Translations under genes and position numbers: made by a program
Shown: piece after piece, positions 33,536 to 44,612 of the stretch
How positions within the stretch are numbered: the first letter of the stretch is position 1
Layout of the letters: each line of letters opens with the position of its first letter
Source of the DNA: Zea mays
Lineage: Eukaryota; Streptophyta; Magnoliopsida; Poales; Poaceae
NCBI RefSeq assembly: GCF_902167145.1
Contig: NC_050097.1
Span: 141,819,982 to 141,883,981, forward strand
Reading direction: 5' to 3'
DNA: 64,000 bases
The notes under the pieces: generated by a model
What the model was told of the DNA's origin: nothing
Seen by the model: the letters and a program-made list of their open reading frames with translations, nothing else
Databases searched by the model: none

Positions 33536-36166
33536 TTAGTTCTTGACTTTAGGTACCCAAATGGTTTTGGGTCCTTTGACATTAGATACAAGAACTTTGG
33601 GTACCCAAACACAAGTCTTTGACCCCTTGTGTTTGCCCCCAACATATTTGGAAACTACTTTGCCAGATTTGTTAGTTAAAACATATGATGCATCAAAAGT
33701 TATAAATGATATGTTAGAATCATTTGATGCACTAGGAGTTTTCTTCTTAGGCAACTTAGCACGGGTTGGTTGCCTAGAGCTAGATGTCTCACCCTTATAC
33801 ATAAAAGCATGATTAGGGCCAGAGTGAGACTTCCTAGAGTGAATTCTCCTAATTTTGCTCTCGGGATAACCGGCAGGGTATAAAATGTAACCCTCGTTAT
33901 CCTGAGGCATGGGAGCCTTGCCCTTAACAAAGTTGGACAATTTCTTAGGAGGGGCATTAAGTTTGACATTGCCTCCCTGTTGGAAGCCAATGCCATCCTT
34001 AATTCCAGGGCGTCTCCCATTATAGAGCATGCTTCTAGCAAATTTAAATTTTTCATTTTCTAAGTCATGCTCACTAATCTTAGCATTAAGTTGAGCTATG
34101 TGATTATTTTGTTTCTTAATTAAAGCTAGGTGGTCATGGATAGCATCAACATTAATGTCTCTACATCTAATACAAATGGAAGTGTGTTCAACGGTAGATG
34201 TAGAGGGTTTGCAAGATTTTAATTCTACAACCTTAGCATGCAATATATCATTTTTACTTCTAAGGTCGGAAATGGAAGCATTGCAAACATCTAATTCTTT
34301 AGCCTTAGCAAGCAATTTTTCATTTTCATTCCTAAGGCTAGCAAGAGACATGTTCAATTCTTCTATCTTAGCAAGCAAATCAATATTATCATTTGGAATT
34401 GAACCATCACAAACATTTGAATCAACCTTAGTTAATAAATTAGCATTCTCATTTCTAAGGTTGTCAATAGTCTCATGGCAAGTGCTTAGCTCACTAGAAA
34501 GTTTTTCACATTTTTTTACTTCTAGAGAGTAAGCATTTTTAACCTTAACATGCTTCTTATTTTCTTTAATAAGGAAGTCCTCTTGAGTGTCCAAGAGATC
34601 ATCCTTCTCATGAATAGCACTAATCAATTCATTCAATTTTTCTTTTTGTTGCATGTTTAGGTTGGCAAAAAGAATACGTAAGTTATCCTCCTCATGGCTA
34701 GCATTATCCTCATCACTGGAGGTTTCATATTTAGTGGAGGATCTTGATTTTACCTTCTTTCTTTTGCCGTCCTTTGCCATGAGGCACTTGTGGCCGACGT
34801 TGGAGAAGAGAAGTCCCTTGGTGACGGCGATGTTTGCGACGTCCTCGTCGGAGGAGGAGTCGGTGGAGCTCTCGTCGGAGTCCCACTCCCGGCAAACATG
34901 GACATCGCCGCCCTTCTTCTTGTAATATCTCTTCTCCTTTCTTCTCCCCTTCTTGTCGTCGCCCCTGTCACTGTCACTAGATAGTGGACATTTTGCAATA
35001 AAGTGACCGGGCTTACCACATTTGTAACACACTTTCTTGGAGCGGGGCTTGTAATCTTTCCCCCTCCTTTGTTTGAGGATTTGGCGGAAGCTCTTGATGA
35101 CGAGTGCCATTTCCTCGTTATCGAGCTTGGAGGCGTCGATGGGTGTTCTACTCAGTGTAGACTCCTCCTTCTTCTCCTCTGTCGCCTTGAATGCGACCGG
35201 TTGTACTTCGGACGTGGAGGGACCATCAAGCTCGTTGATCTTCTTTGAGCCTTTGATCATCAATTCAAAGCTCACAAAATGACCTATTACTTCCTCGGGA
35301 GTCATTAGTGTATATCTAGGATTGCCACGAATTAATTGAACTTGAGTAGGGTTAAGGAAAACAAGTGATCTTAGAATAACCTTAACCATTTCGTGGTCAT
35401 CCCATTTTTTGCTCCCGAGGTTGCGCACTTGGTTCACCAAGGTTTTGAGCCGGTTGTACATGCCTTGTGGCTCCTCCCCTTGGCGAAGTCGAAAGCGACC
35501 GAGCTCCCCCTCGATCGTTTCCCGCTTGGTGATTTTGGTCAGCTCATCTCCTTCGTGCGCGGTCTTTAGCGTGTCCCAAATCTCCTTAGCATTTTTCAAT
35601 CCTTGCACCTTATTATACTCCTCTCGACTTAGAGAGGCGAGGAGTATAGTTGAGGCTTGGGAGTTGAAGTGTTGGATTTGGGCCACTTCATCCTCATCAT
35701 AATCTTCATCCCCTACGGATGGTACCTGTGCACCAAACTCAACGACATCCCATATACTTTTGTGGAGTGAGGTTAGATGAAATCGCATTAAATCCCTCCA
35801 CCTAGTATAATCTTCACCATCAAAAGTTGGTGGTTTGCCTAATGGGACGGAAAGTAAAGGCGTATGTTTAGGAATGCGAGGATAGCGTAAGGGGATCTTA
35901 CTAAACTTCTTGTGCTCATGGCGCTTAGAAGTAATGGATGGCGCGTCGGAGCCGGAGGTGGAAGGTGATGAAGTATCGGTCTCGTAGTAGACCACCTTCC
36001 TCATCTTCTTTTTCTTGTCGCCACTCCGATGCAACTTGTGGGAAGAGGATTTCTTCTCCTTCCCCTTCCCCTTGTTTTGGGACTCTTCCGATGAAGCCTT
36101 CCCGTGGCTTGTAGTGGTCTTGTTGCCGGTCTCCATCTCCTTCTTGGCGTGATCTCCCGACATCAC
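33536..36166 (-). CDS. gag: Sirevirus A Gag
   Basis: 876 residues, uninterrupted, starting with ATG at 36166, about 45 bp after the primer site. The N-terminal part is charged and Ser-rich (Asp/Ser tract YYETDTSSPSTSGS). A UBN2-type Gag domain follows (FDGEDYTRWRDLMRFHLTS, GLKNAKEIWDTLKTAHEG), then the zinc knuckle VCYKCGKPGHFIAKC near 35020 and a long coiled-coil stretch rich in Leu, Asn and Glu. It ends with WVPKVKN. Gag forms the virus-like particle and binds RNA. Although the element's pol is broken, this frame is intact and could still be translated. It is more diverged from the gags of B and E than those two are from each other. Confidence 0.9.
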   Translation of the reverse strand: MMSGDHAKKEMETGNKTTTSHGKASSEESQNKGKGKEKKSSSHKLHRSGDKKKKMRKVVYYETDTSSPSTSGSDAPSITSKRHEHKKFSKIPLRYPRIPKHTPLLSVPLGKPPTFDGEDYTRWRDLMRFHLTSLHKSIWDVVEFGAQVPSVGDEDYDEDEVAQIQHFNSQASTILLASLSREEYNKVQGLKNAKEIWDTLKTAHEGDELTKITKRETIEGELGRFRLRQGEEPQGMYNRLKTLVNQVRNLGSKKWDDHEMVKVILRSLVFLNPTQVQLIRGNPRYTLMTPEEVIGHFVSFELMIKGSKKINELDGPSTSEVQPVAFKATEEKKEESTLSRTPIDASKLDNEEMALVIKSFRQILKQRRGKDYKPRSKKVCYKCGKPGHFIAKCPLSSDSDRGDDKKGRRKEKRYYKKKGGDVHVCREWDSDESSTDSSSDEDVANIAVTKGLLFSNVGHKCLMAKDGKRKKVKSRSSTKYETSSDEDNASHEEDNLRILFANLNMQQKEKLNELISAIHEKDDLLDTQEDFLIKENKKHVKVKNAYSLEVKKCEKLSSELSTCHETIDNLRNENANLLTKVDSNVCDGSIPNDNIDLLAKIEELNMSLASLRNENEKLLAKAKELDVCNASISDLRSKNDILHAKVVELKSCKPSTSTVEHTSICIRCRDINVDAIHDHLALIKKQNNHIAQLNAKISEHDLENEKFKFARSMLYNGRRPGIKDGIGFQQGGNVKLNAPPKKLSNFVKGKAPMPQDNEGYILYPAGYPESKIRRIHSRKSHSGPNHAFMYKGETSSSRQPTRAKLPKKKTPSASNDSNISFITFDASYVLTNKSGKVVSKYVGGKHKGSKTCVWVPKVLVSNVKGPKTIWVPKVKN

Positions 36167-36197
36167 TTCGAGCGGTTAGGATCTAATGAAGCACCGG

Positions 36198-36209
36198 GCT
36201 TTGATACCA
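36198..36209 (-). other. Primer-binding site of element A
   Basis: The complement reads TGGTATCAAAGC, one base off the initiator Met-tRNA match TGGTATCAGAGC, two bases inside the right LTR. Confidence 0.8.
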
Positions 36210-36211
36210 AT

Positions 36212-37484
36212 TGAAAGTCGCCTAGAGGGGGGTGAATAGGGCGAAACTGAAATTTGCAAAGTTAATCACAACTACAAGCCGGGTTAGCGTTAGAAATATA
36301 ATCGAGTCTGAGAGAGAGGGTGCAAAAAAAATCGCAAGCGAATAAAGAGTGTGACACGCGGATTTGTTTTACCGAGGTTCGGTTCTCACAAACCTACTCC
36401 CCGTTGAGGTGGTCACAAAGACCGGGTCTTTTTCAACCCTTTCCCTCTCTCAAACGGTCCCTCGGACCGAGTGAGTTTCTTCTTCTCAATCAAACGGGAA
36501 CAAAACTTCCCCGCAAGGACCACCACACAATTGGTGTCTCTTGCCTCGGTTACAATTGAGTTGTTCGCAAGAAAGAATGAAAGAAAGAAGCAATCCAAGT
36601 GCAAGGGCTCGAAAGAACACAAGCAAATCTCTCTCACTAATCACTAAAGCTTTGTGTGGATTTGGGAGAGGATTTGATCACTTGGGTGTGTCTAGAATTG
36701 AATGCTAGAGCTCTTGTATGTAGTTGGAAGATGGAAAACTTGGACGACTTGGATGTGGGGGTGGTTGGGGTATTTATAGCCCCAACCACCAAACTAGCCG
36801 TTTGGTGGAGGCTGCTGTCGCATGGCGCACCGGACAGTCCGGTGCGCCACCGGACACTGTCCGGTGCGCCAGCCACGTCACCAGGCCGTTGGGTTCCGAC
36901 CGTTGGAGCTCTGACTTGTGGGCCCGCCTGGCTGTCCGGTGGCGCACCGGACAAGTCCTGTAGACTATCCGGTGTGCCACCCGCGCGTGCTCTGTCCTCT
37001 GCGCGCGCAGGCACGCATTTAATGCGTTGCAGTCGACCGTTGCGCGCGAAGTAGCCGTTGCTCCGTTGGCTCACCGGACAGTCCGGTGTGCACCGGATAT
37101 GTTCGGTGAATTGTAGCGGAGCGGATTCCCGAAGCTGGCAAGTTCAGAGCCGCTCTCTCCTGGGGCACCGGACAGTCCGGTGAATTATAGCGGAGCGCCT
37201 CTAGAAATTCCCGAAGGTGAGCAGTTCAGCTTGAAGTCCCCTGGTGCACCGGACACTGTCCCGTGGCACACCGGACAGTCCGGTGCGCCAGACCAGGGTG
37301 CCTTCGATTATCCCTTGCTCTCTTTGTTTGAACCCTTTACTTGGTCTTTTCATTGGCTTTTTTTGAACCTTTGGCACCTGTATAACTTATGGACTAGAGC
37401 AAACTAGTTAGTCCAATTATTTGTGTTGGGCAATTCAACCACCAAAATCATTTAGGAAATAGGTGTAAGCCTAATTCCCTTTCA
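36212..37484 (-). repeat. Right LTR of element A (its 5' LTR)
   Basis: 1273 bp, TGAAAGTCGCC...CCCTTTCA. The promoter LTR of the minus-strand element, with GGCTATAAATACC on the minus strand at about 36768-36780 and the palindrome array at 36820-37300. Compared with the left LTR it gains one palindrome near 37080 and loses part of another near 37170. Confidence 0.92.
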
Positions 37485-37489
37485 GTCCC

Positions 37490-38164
37490 GAACTCCATCA
37501 TCACCGACAACGGCACCCAGTTCACCGGCAGAAAGTTCCTGGACTTCTGCGAGGGTCACCACATCCGGGTGGACTGGGCCGCCATAGCTCACCCCATGAC
37601 GAATGGGCAAGTAGAGCGTGCCAACGGCATGATTCTGCAAGGACTCAAGCCACGGATCTACAACGACCTCAACAAGTTCGGCAGGCGATGGATGAAGGAA
37701 CTCCCCTCGGTGGTCTAGAGCCTGAGGACGACGCCAAGCCGAGCCACGGGTTTCATGCCGTTCTTTCTAGTCTATGGGGCCGAGGCTATCTTGCCCACAG
37801 ACTTAGAATACGGATCCCCGAGGACGAAGGCGTACGACGACCGAAGCAATCGGACCAACCGAGAAGACTCACTGGACCAGCTAGAAGAAGCTCGGGACAT
37901 GGCCTTACTACACTCGGTGCGGTATCAGCAGTCCTGCGACGCTACCACGCCCGAGGGGTTCGGGCCCGAGACCTCCAGGTGGGCGACTTGGTGCTTCGGC
38001 TACGACAAGACGCCCGAGGGCGTCACAAGCTCACGCCTCCCTGGGAAGGGTCGTTCATCATCGCCAAGATTTTAAAGCCTGGAACATACAAGCTGGCCAA
38101 CAGTCAAGGCGAGGTCTACAACAACGCTTGGAACATCCGACAGCTACGTTGCTTCTACCCTTAA
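37490..38164 (+). pseudogene. pol: Huck integrase, C-terminal half, resumed after element A
   Basis: Continues directly after the second GTCCC copy. ITDNGTQFTG carries the second catalytic Asp and MTNGQVERANG the Glu. A TAG at 37716-37718 and a frameshift near 37930 break it. The tail has VGDLVLRLRQDARG, LTPPWEGSFIIAKIL and ends LRCFYP with TAA at 38162-38164, which matches the usual end of Gypsy integrase with its GPY/F-like domain. Confidence 0.88.
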
Positions 38165-39301
38165 GATGTTTTCAAGTTGTTCATATACCTCGTTTACATA
38201 TGAAGTCTAACCATCAAGGAAGGGTCAGACTTGCCTCGGCAAAGCCCGACCCTCCCTCGGGTGCTAGAAGGGGGGGAACCCCCTCTGCGTCAAAATTTTC
38301 CTCGGAAAAAGTCTTTCTGCTAGAACATCTTTCGTGCTTTTCGACTACTTCGAAAGTGGGATCCTGAAAACGACGGAGACGTAAGCAGCAAGGCCGACCG
38401 AGCCGAGGGACTCCTACGCCTCCGGGATACAGATACCTCACTCATCACCTTCTGCGATAAGTAACTCACGCTCGGATAAGCGATTCCGCTGACCGAACAA
38501 GTCTTAACGCTCGAAAACTCTTCTGTCGAAACAATTTTTCGTGCCTTCTCGACTATATCGATAACAGAATCCTACAAACGAGTAAGAGTACACATAAGCG
38601 GCAAGGCCGACCGAGCCGAGGGACTCCTACGCCTCCGGGATACAGATACCTCACTCATCACCTTCCGTGAAAAGTAACTCTCGCTCGGACAAACAATTCT
38701 GTTACCGACAAATAAGTCCTGATACTCGAAACAAGGGAAAAGAAACGCAGCTTTACAACACGACGACGGTGTGTTTGGGCCTCGACGGCCGCAAAAAACA
38801 TACGCACACTACAGATAAATTGTTCCTGCAGGATCAGACATCAATGGGGGAGCAGCAGCACCCTCGGCGTCGACTCCACCTTCGGCGGAACCCGACCCGG
38901 CCTCGGACGGCAACACAGTCGGAGGATCTCCACCTCGAAGGAACCTGTTGGCACCGCGCCTGGGTCATCACCGCCAGGGCCTCCTCCACAAACCCGTCAC
39001 GAGCAGACGGCTCGACCGACCGCTCCGTGGCCTCAGCCAGCTGTCCCTCGAGGACATCAGCCCGACTCATGGCCTCGGCAACCCGACTCCGGCGCTGGTC
39101 CCGCCAGTGGACGGCCCGGCCACGCTCCGGCCGACGAAGTCTTCTTTTCGAGCCAACTCCGCCTCTGTCCATGCTGACGCCGCTGCCTCCGGCTCCTACT
39201 CATCGCAGAACGGCCAAGGGTTTCTTTAACTAAGCAAGAGAAGCCTTGGGCGGCAAGGCCGACCGAGCCGAGGGACTCTTATGCCTCCGGGATACGGATA
39301 C
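38165..39301 (+). other. Huck 3' noncoding part, left of element E, with a 213-bp repeat
   Basis: Holds no convincing gene. The landmark AGGCCGACCGAGCCGAGGG occurs at 38391, 38604 and 39256. The first two define a 213-bp tandem unit that includes CCTCCGGGATAC and CTCACTCATCACCTTC. Element E is inserted in the third copy. Huck is known for a long region of low coding potential between pol and the 3' LTR. Confidence 0.75.
39297..39301. repeat. Target-site duplication of element E (GATAC, left copy)
   Basis: GATAC at 39297-39301 and again at 48271-48275, a perfect match outside the TG...CA ends. Confidence 0.95.
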
Positions 39302-40573
39302 TGAGAGCACCTAGAGGGGGGGGTGAATAGGTGATCCTGTAAAACTTCAAAACTTAAGCCACAAAAACTTGTTAAGTGTTAGCACAATTATGGCCAAGTG
39401 GCTAGAGAGGAGTCAAAACACAATAACCACAAGAAATCAATCACAGAGATGACACGGTGGTTATCCCGTGGTTCGGCCAAGCACAAAACTTGCCTACTCC
39501 ACGTTGTGGCGTCCCAACGGACGAGAGTTGCACTCAACTCCTCTCAAGTGATCCAATGATCAACTTGAATACCACGGTGTTCTTGCTTTTCTTTTCTCAA
39601 TCCCGTTTGCGAGGAATCTCCACAACTTGGAGCCTCTCGCCCTTACAAAAGATGTTCACAGAGAATCACGGAGCAAGGGAGGGAATGAGCAACGCACACA
39701 AGACTTCAAAAGATCAGAGCAACGCGCACACAAGCAGCAATAAGAGCTCGCAACACAACTCAAAGAGTACACAACTCCACAAGAGCTCTATATGCTATCA
39801 CAATGAATCGAATGCGCTAGATCAATGTCTTGGTGCTTAGAAAGGTTGTAGGAATACTTGGTGTTCTCCTCCATGCGCCTAGGGGTCCCTTTTATAGCCC
39901 CAAGGCAGCTAGGAGCCGTTGAGAACACATCTGGAAGGCTATCCTTGCCTTCTGTCGTCGGGCGCACCGGACAGTCCGGTGCACACCGGACACTGTCCGG
40001 TGCCCGATTTGTTTCCATAAAAAGCTCATCCGACCGTTGCTTTCTGATGCAGATCTGCGCACAGTTGGCACACCGGACATATCCGGTGCACACCGGACAG
40101 TCCGGTGTACCTTCCCGACCGTTGGCTCGGCCACGTGTCGCGCGCCGATCGCGCGACCGACCGTTGGCCCAGCCGACCGTTGGCTCACCGGACAGTCCGG
40201 TGCACACCGGACAGTCCGGTGAATTTTAGCCGAAGTCGCCGGAGAAAAACCCGAGAGCGGCTGGTTTGCTCCACGCTGGTCTGGCGCACCGGACACTGTC
40301 CGGTGCACACCGGACAGTCCGGTGCCCCAGCCCGAAACAGGCTTTGGCTGCACACAGCCACTCTCCACTTCCTTTCTATTCTTCTTCTTTCTGTTTCTTA
40401 CACTTAGATAAATATATTAGTACACAAAACCAATGTACTAAGACTTAGAAACATACCTTTGTTGTAGATTTGCACTTTGTTCATCCATGGGCATTGATTC
40501 ACATTGAAGCACTTGTGTTGACACTCAATCACCAAAATACTTAGAAATGGCCCAAGGGCACATTTCCCTTTCA
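39302..40573 (-). repeat. Left LTR of element E (its 3' LTR)
   Basis: 1272 bp. It contains about nine CACCGGAC..GTCCGGTG-type palindromes between 39960 and 40330. Confidence 0.95.
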
Positions 40574-41360
40574 ATCTCCTCCTTTTTGGTGATTTATGCC
40601 AACACAACATAAAGCAGATAGAACAAGTGCAAAATCACTTCAAATAAAAACTCAAATTGGTTTTGATTCAATTTTGGCATATATGGATCATCCTTTGCCA
40701 CCACTTGGTTTGTTTTTGCAAATCAAACTCAAATCTCTAACTCTATGTCAAACACACGTGTTGAGGCATAAAGAGAGTCATTCCAAAAGAGATTGATCAA
40801 AGATTTCAAAAACTCCCCCTATTTCACACTTCTCCCCACAAGAAGCCAATTTTTGACAATAGAGACAATAAGAGACAATAAAAGCTTTTGACAAAACAAA
40901 AACTCTATTCTACTATTTTCAAAATTTCTCAAGTGGTAGCTGATCCATTTATCACTTTGGCCTTTATTTTCTCCCCCTTTGGCATCAAGCACCAAAACGG
41001 GATTAATCTTGGCCTTTTAACCCCATTGCCTCACCAAAGTCTTCAATTAAGAGAAAATGGCAATAAGATGTCATGAGATGAACTTGGAATAAGTTACCCT
41101 CTCATCGGAGTGCAGTGGAAGTCTTTCATGGTCCAAGTCCACCTTTCCCTTTCAATCCACTTTCGAGACTAAATCAAGCAAACTCAAGCAAATGGTTAGT
41201 CTCAAAGGGTCAAGTTGTAACACATCTCCCCCTAAACATGTGCATCACTTTGCAACGGACTTGTGAGGTCCAGGGAGTGTTTGGACAACTTGAGCACCAC
41301 AATAAGCAACAAAATGCAGAATGAACCTGATCATAGGCATAAACACATGTATGCTACAAT
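40574..41360 (-). other. 3' untranslated part of element E with polypurine tract
   Basis: Between the pol stop at 41361 and the 3' LTR. The polypurine tract is the complement of 40574-40590. No extra gene such as an envelope-like ORF is present, which some Sireviruses carry in this place. Confidence 0.75.
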
Positions 41361-44300
41361 TCAATCCAAGTTCCGCGAATCTAAGACATTTAGCTCACTA
41401 CGCAGCCTGCAAAAAGTCTTCTCATCTAGAGGCTTGGTAAAGATATCGGCTAGCTGGTTCTCGGTGCTAACATGAAACACTTCGATATCCCCCTTTTGCT
41501 GGTGGTCTCTCAAAAAGTGATGCCGGATGTCTATGTGCTTTGTGCGGCTGTGCTCAACAGGATTTTCCGCCATGCGGATAGCACTCTCATTGTCACATAG
41601 GAGTGGGACTTTGCTCAGATTGTAGCCAAAGTCCCGGAGGGTTTGCCTCATCCAAAGTAGTTGCGCGCAACACTGTCCTGCGGCAACGTACTCGGCCTCA
41701 GCGGTGGATAGGGCAACGGAGGTTTGTTTCTTAGAGTTCCACGACACCAGGGACCTTCCTAAGAATTGGCACGTCCCCGATGTGCTCTTCCTATCGACCT
41801 TACATCCAGCATAGTCGGAGTCTGAGTATCCAACCAAGTCAAAGGTAGACCCCTTTGGATACCAGAGCCCGAAGCACGGCGTAGCAACTAAATATCTAAG
41901 GATTCGCTTCACCGCCACTAAGTGACATTCCTTAGGATCGGATTGAAATCTAGCACACATGCATACACTAAGCATAATATCCGGTCTACTAGCACATAAA
42001 TAAAGCAAAGAACCTATCATGGACCGGTATGCTTTTTGATCAACGGACTTACCTCCTTTGTTGAGGTCGGTGTGTCCGTCAGTTCCCATCGGAGTCTTTG
42101 CGGGCTTGGCGTCCTTCATCCCAAACCGCTTTAGCAGATCTTGCGTGTACTTCGTTTGGGAGATGAAGGTGCCGTCCTTGAGTTGCTTCACTTGGAACCC
42201 AAGGAAGTAGTTCAACTCGCCCATCATCGACATCTCGAATTTCTGCGTCATCACCCTGCTAAACTCTTCACAAGACTTTTGGTTAGTAGAGCCAAATATT
42301 ATGTCATCGACATAAATTTGGCACACAAACAAATCACCATCACATGTCTTTGTAAAAAGAGTTGGATCGGCTTTCCCAACCTTGAAAGCATTAGCAATTA
42401 AAAAGTCTCTAAGGCATTCATACCATGCTCTTGGGGCTTGCTTAAGTCCATAGAGCGCCTTAGAGAGCTTACACACGTGGTCGGGGTACCGTTCATCCTC
42501 GAAGCCAGGGGGTTGCTCCACGTACACCTCCTCCTTGATTGGCCCGTTGAGGAAAGCGCTCTTCACATCCATTTGGTACAACCTGAAAGAATGGTGAGCG
42601 GCATATGCTAGCAAGATACGAATGGACTCTAGCCTAGCCACAGGAGCGAAAGTCTCCTCAAAGTCCAAACCTGCGACTTGGGCATAACCTTTTGCCACAA
42701 GTCGAGCCTTGTTCCTCGTCACCACCCCGTGCTCGTCCTGTTTGTTGCGGAACACCCACTTGGTTCCCACAACATTTTGCTTCGGACGAGGCACCAGTGT
42801 CCAAACTTCATTGCGCTTGAAGTTGTTGAGCTCCTCCTGCATGGCCAACACCCAGTCCGGATCTAGCAAGGCCTCCTCTACCCTGAAAGGCTCATTAGAA
42901 GAGACAAAGGAGTAATGCTCACAAAAATTAACTAATCGAGACCGAGTAGTTACTCCCTTGCTAATGTCACCCAGAATTTGATCGACGGGATGATCCCTTT
43001 GAATCATCGCTCGAACTTGGGTTGGAGGTCCCGGTTGCGCTTCTTCCTCCATCACTTGATCATCTTGTGCTCCCCCTTGATCAAGTGCCTCCACTTGAGG
43101 TACCTGTACGTCATCTTCGATTGGGGGATGCACCATAGTTGAGGAAGAAGGTTGATCTTGTTCATCTTGTTCTTGTGGCCGTACTTCTCCAATCGCCATG
43201 GTTCGTATAGCGGCCGTCGGAACATCTTCTTCATCTACATCATCACAATCAACAACTTGCTCTCTTGGAGAGCCATTAGTCTCATCAAATACAACGTCGC
43301 TAGAGACTTCAACCAAACCCGATGATTTGTTGAAGACTCTATACGCCTTTGTATTTGAGTCATAACCTAACAAAAACCCTTCTACAGCTTTGGGAGCAAA
43401 CTTAGAATTTCTACCTTTCTTCACTAGAATGTAGCACTTGCTCCCAAATACACGAAAGTAAGATACATTGGGTTTGTTACCGGTTAGTAGCTCATACGAA
43501 GTCTTCTTGAGGAGGCGATGAAGGTAGACCCTGTTGATGGCGTGGCAAGCCGTGTTCACGGCTTCCGACCAGAAACACTCGGGGGTCTTGAATTCTCCAA
43601 GCATTGTCCTCGCCATATCGATTAGCATCCTGTTCTTCCTCTCTACCACACCATTTTGCTGTGGTGTGTAGGGAGCGGAGAACTCGTGCTTGATCCCTTC
43701 CTCCTCAAGAAATTCCTCCACTTGAAGGTTCTTGAATTCGGACCCGTTGTCGCTCCTTATCTTCTTCACCTTGAGCTCAAACTCATTTTGAGCTCTCCTG
43801 AGGAAGCGTTTGAGGGTCCCTTGGGTTTCAGACTTATCCTGCAAGAAGAACACCCAAGTGAAGCGGGAAAAATCATCAACAATAACTAAACCATACTTAC
43901 TTCCTCCTATGCTCAGATAGGCGACAGGTCCGAAGAGGTCCATATGCAGCAGCTCCAGGGGTCTTGAAGTGGTCATCACGTTCTTGCCGTGATGCGCTCC
44001 TCCCACTTGTTTACCTGCTTGACAAGCTGCACAAGGTCTATCCTTTTCGAAATGCACGTTAGTCAAACCTATCACGTGTTCTCCCTTTAGAAGCTTGTGA
44101 AGGTTCTTCATCCCCACATGTGCTAAGCGGCGATGCCACAGCCAGCCCATGCTAGTCTTAGCTATTAAGCATGCATCTAGACCGGCCTCTTCTTTTGCAA
44201 AATCAACTAAATAAAGTTTGCCGTCTAATACACCCTTAAAAGCTAGTGAACCATCACTTCTTCTAAAGACAGACACATCTACATTTGTAAATAGACAGTT

Positions 44301-44612
44301 ATACCCCATATGACATAATTGACTAACGGATAGCAAATTATATCCTAGACTCTCTACTAAAAATACATTAGATATAGAATGCTCATTAGAAATTGCAATT
44401 TTACCTAACCCTTTTACCTTGCCTTGATTCCCATCACCGAATATAATTGAATCCTGGGAATCCTTATTCTTGACGTAGGAAGTGAACATCTTCTTCTCCC
44501 CCGTCATATGGTTTGTGCATCCGCTGTCGATAATCCAGCTTGATCCCCCGGATGCATAAACCTGCAAGGCAAATTTAGGCTTGGGACTTAGGTACCCAAC
44601 TCTTGTTGGGTC
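41361..44612 (-). CDS. pol: Sirevirus E pol polyprotein (protease, integrase, RT, RNase H)
   Basis: On the minus strand the frame is open from just after a TAG at 44615-44613 to the stop at 41361. There is no ATG before the protease, so it must be made by frameshifting or another recoding or splicing event from gag. Counting from codon 44567: protease [12 protein letters not shown] at ~12, [19 protein letters not shown] at ~140, integrase LHMDLFGPV at ~210, DNGSEFKN at ~275 and [12 protein letters not shown] at ~305. RT has [20 protein letters not shown] near 670 and [10 protein letters not shown] near 752. RNase H has [10 protein letters not shown] near 930 and [11 protein letters not shown] near 992, ending NVLDSRNLD. 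The order integrase before RT is diagnostic of Copia. All catalytic residues I can check are present. Confidence 0.93.
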   Translation of the reverse strand, partial: DPTRVGYLSPKPKFALQVYASGGSSWIIDSGCTNHMTGEKKMFTSYVKNKDSQDSIIFGDGNQGKVKGLGKIAISNEHSISNVFLVESLGYNLLSVSQLCHMGYNCLFTNVDVSVFRRSDGSLAFKGVLDGKLYLVDFAKEEAGLDACLIAKTSMGWLWHRRLAHVGMKNLHKLLKGEHVIGLTNVHFEKDRPCAACQAGKQVGGAHHGKNVMTTSRPLELLHMDLFGPVAYLSIGGSKYGLVIVDDFSRFTWVFFLQDKSETQGTLKRFLRRAQNEFELKVKKIRSDNGSEFKNLQVEEFLEEEGIKHEFSAPYTPQQNGVVERKNRMLIDMARTMLGEFKTPECFWSEAVNTACHAINRVYLHRLLKKTSYELLTGNKPNVSYFRVFGSKCYILVKKGRNSKFAPKAVEGFLLGYDSNTKAYRVFNKSSGLVEVSSDVVFDETNGSPREQVVDCDDVDEEDVPTAAIRTMAIGEVRPQEQDEQDQPSSSTMVHPPIEDDVQVPQVEALDQGGAQDDQVMEEEAQPGPPTQVRAMIQRDHPVDQILGDISKGVTTRSRLVNFCEHYSFVSSNEPFRVEEALLDPDWVLAMQEELNNFKRNEVWTLVPRPKQNVVGTKWVFRNKQDEHGVVTRNKARLVAKGYAQVAGLDFEETFAPVARLESIRILLAYAAHHSFRLYQMDVKSAFLNGPIKEEVYVEQPPGFEDERYPDHVCKLSKALYGLKQAPRAWYECLRDFLIANAFKVGKADPTLFTKTCDGDLFVCQIYVDDIIFGSTNQKSCEEFSRVMTQKFEMSMMGELNYFLGFQVKQLKDGTFISQTKYTQDLLKRFGMKDAKPAKTPMGTDGHTDLNKGGKSVDQKAYRSMIGSLLYLCASRPDIMLSVCMCARFQSDPKECHLVAVKRILRYLVATPCFGLWYPKGSTFDLVGYSDSDYAGCKVDRKSTSGTCQFLGRSLVSWNSKKQTSVALSTAEAEYVAAGQCCAQLLWMRQTLRDFGYNLSKVPLLCDNESAIRMAENPVEHSRTKHIDIRHHFLRDHQQKGDIEVFHVSTENQLADIFTKPLDEKTFCRLRSELNVLDSRNLD

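Larger units (their letters stand above)
5629..37484 (-). mobile_element. Sirevirus A (Copia superfamily, Opie/Ji group), minus strand, itself interrupted by element B
   Basis: Both LTRs run TGAAAGTCGCC...CCCTTTCA. The complement of a polypurine tract follows the left LTR at 6906. The right LTR is preceded by a Met-tRNA-type primer site, so the element reads right to left. Gag is at 33536-36166. Pol is split into 33245-33535 and 7701-10648 by element B. The LTRs are 1277 and 1273 bp and differ by roughly 31 substitutions plus a few indels, about 2.5 percent. Pol has several breaks, so this copy is not autonomous. Whether it should be called Ji or Opie needs a library comparison. Confidence 0.9.

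Noticed and set aside
39788..40407. Open frames with repeated HRTVRCAPDCPV-like peptides in the LTRs of A, B and E
   Set aside because: These are translations of the palindromic repeat in several frames and on both strands, and are present in every LTR copy. No start context or conservation of one frame.
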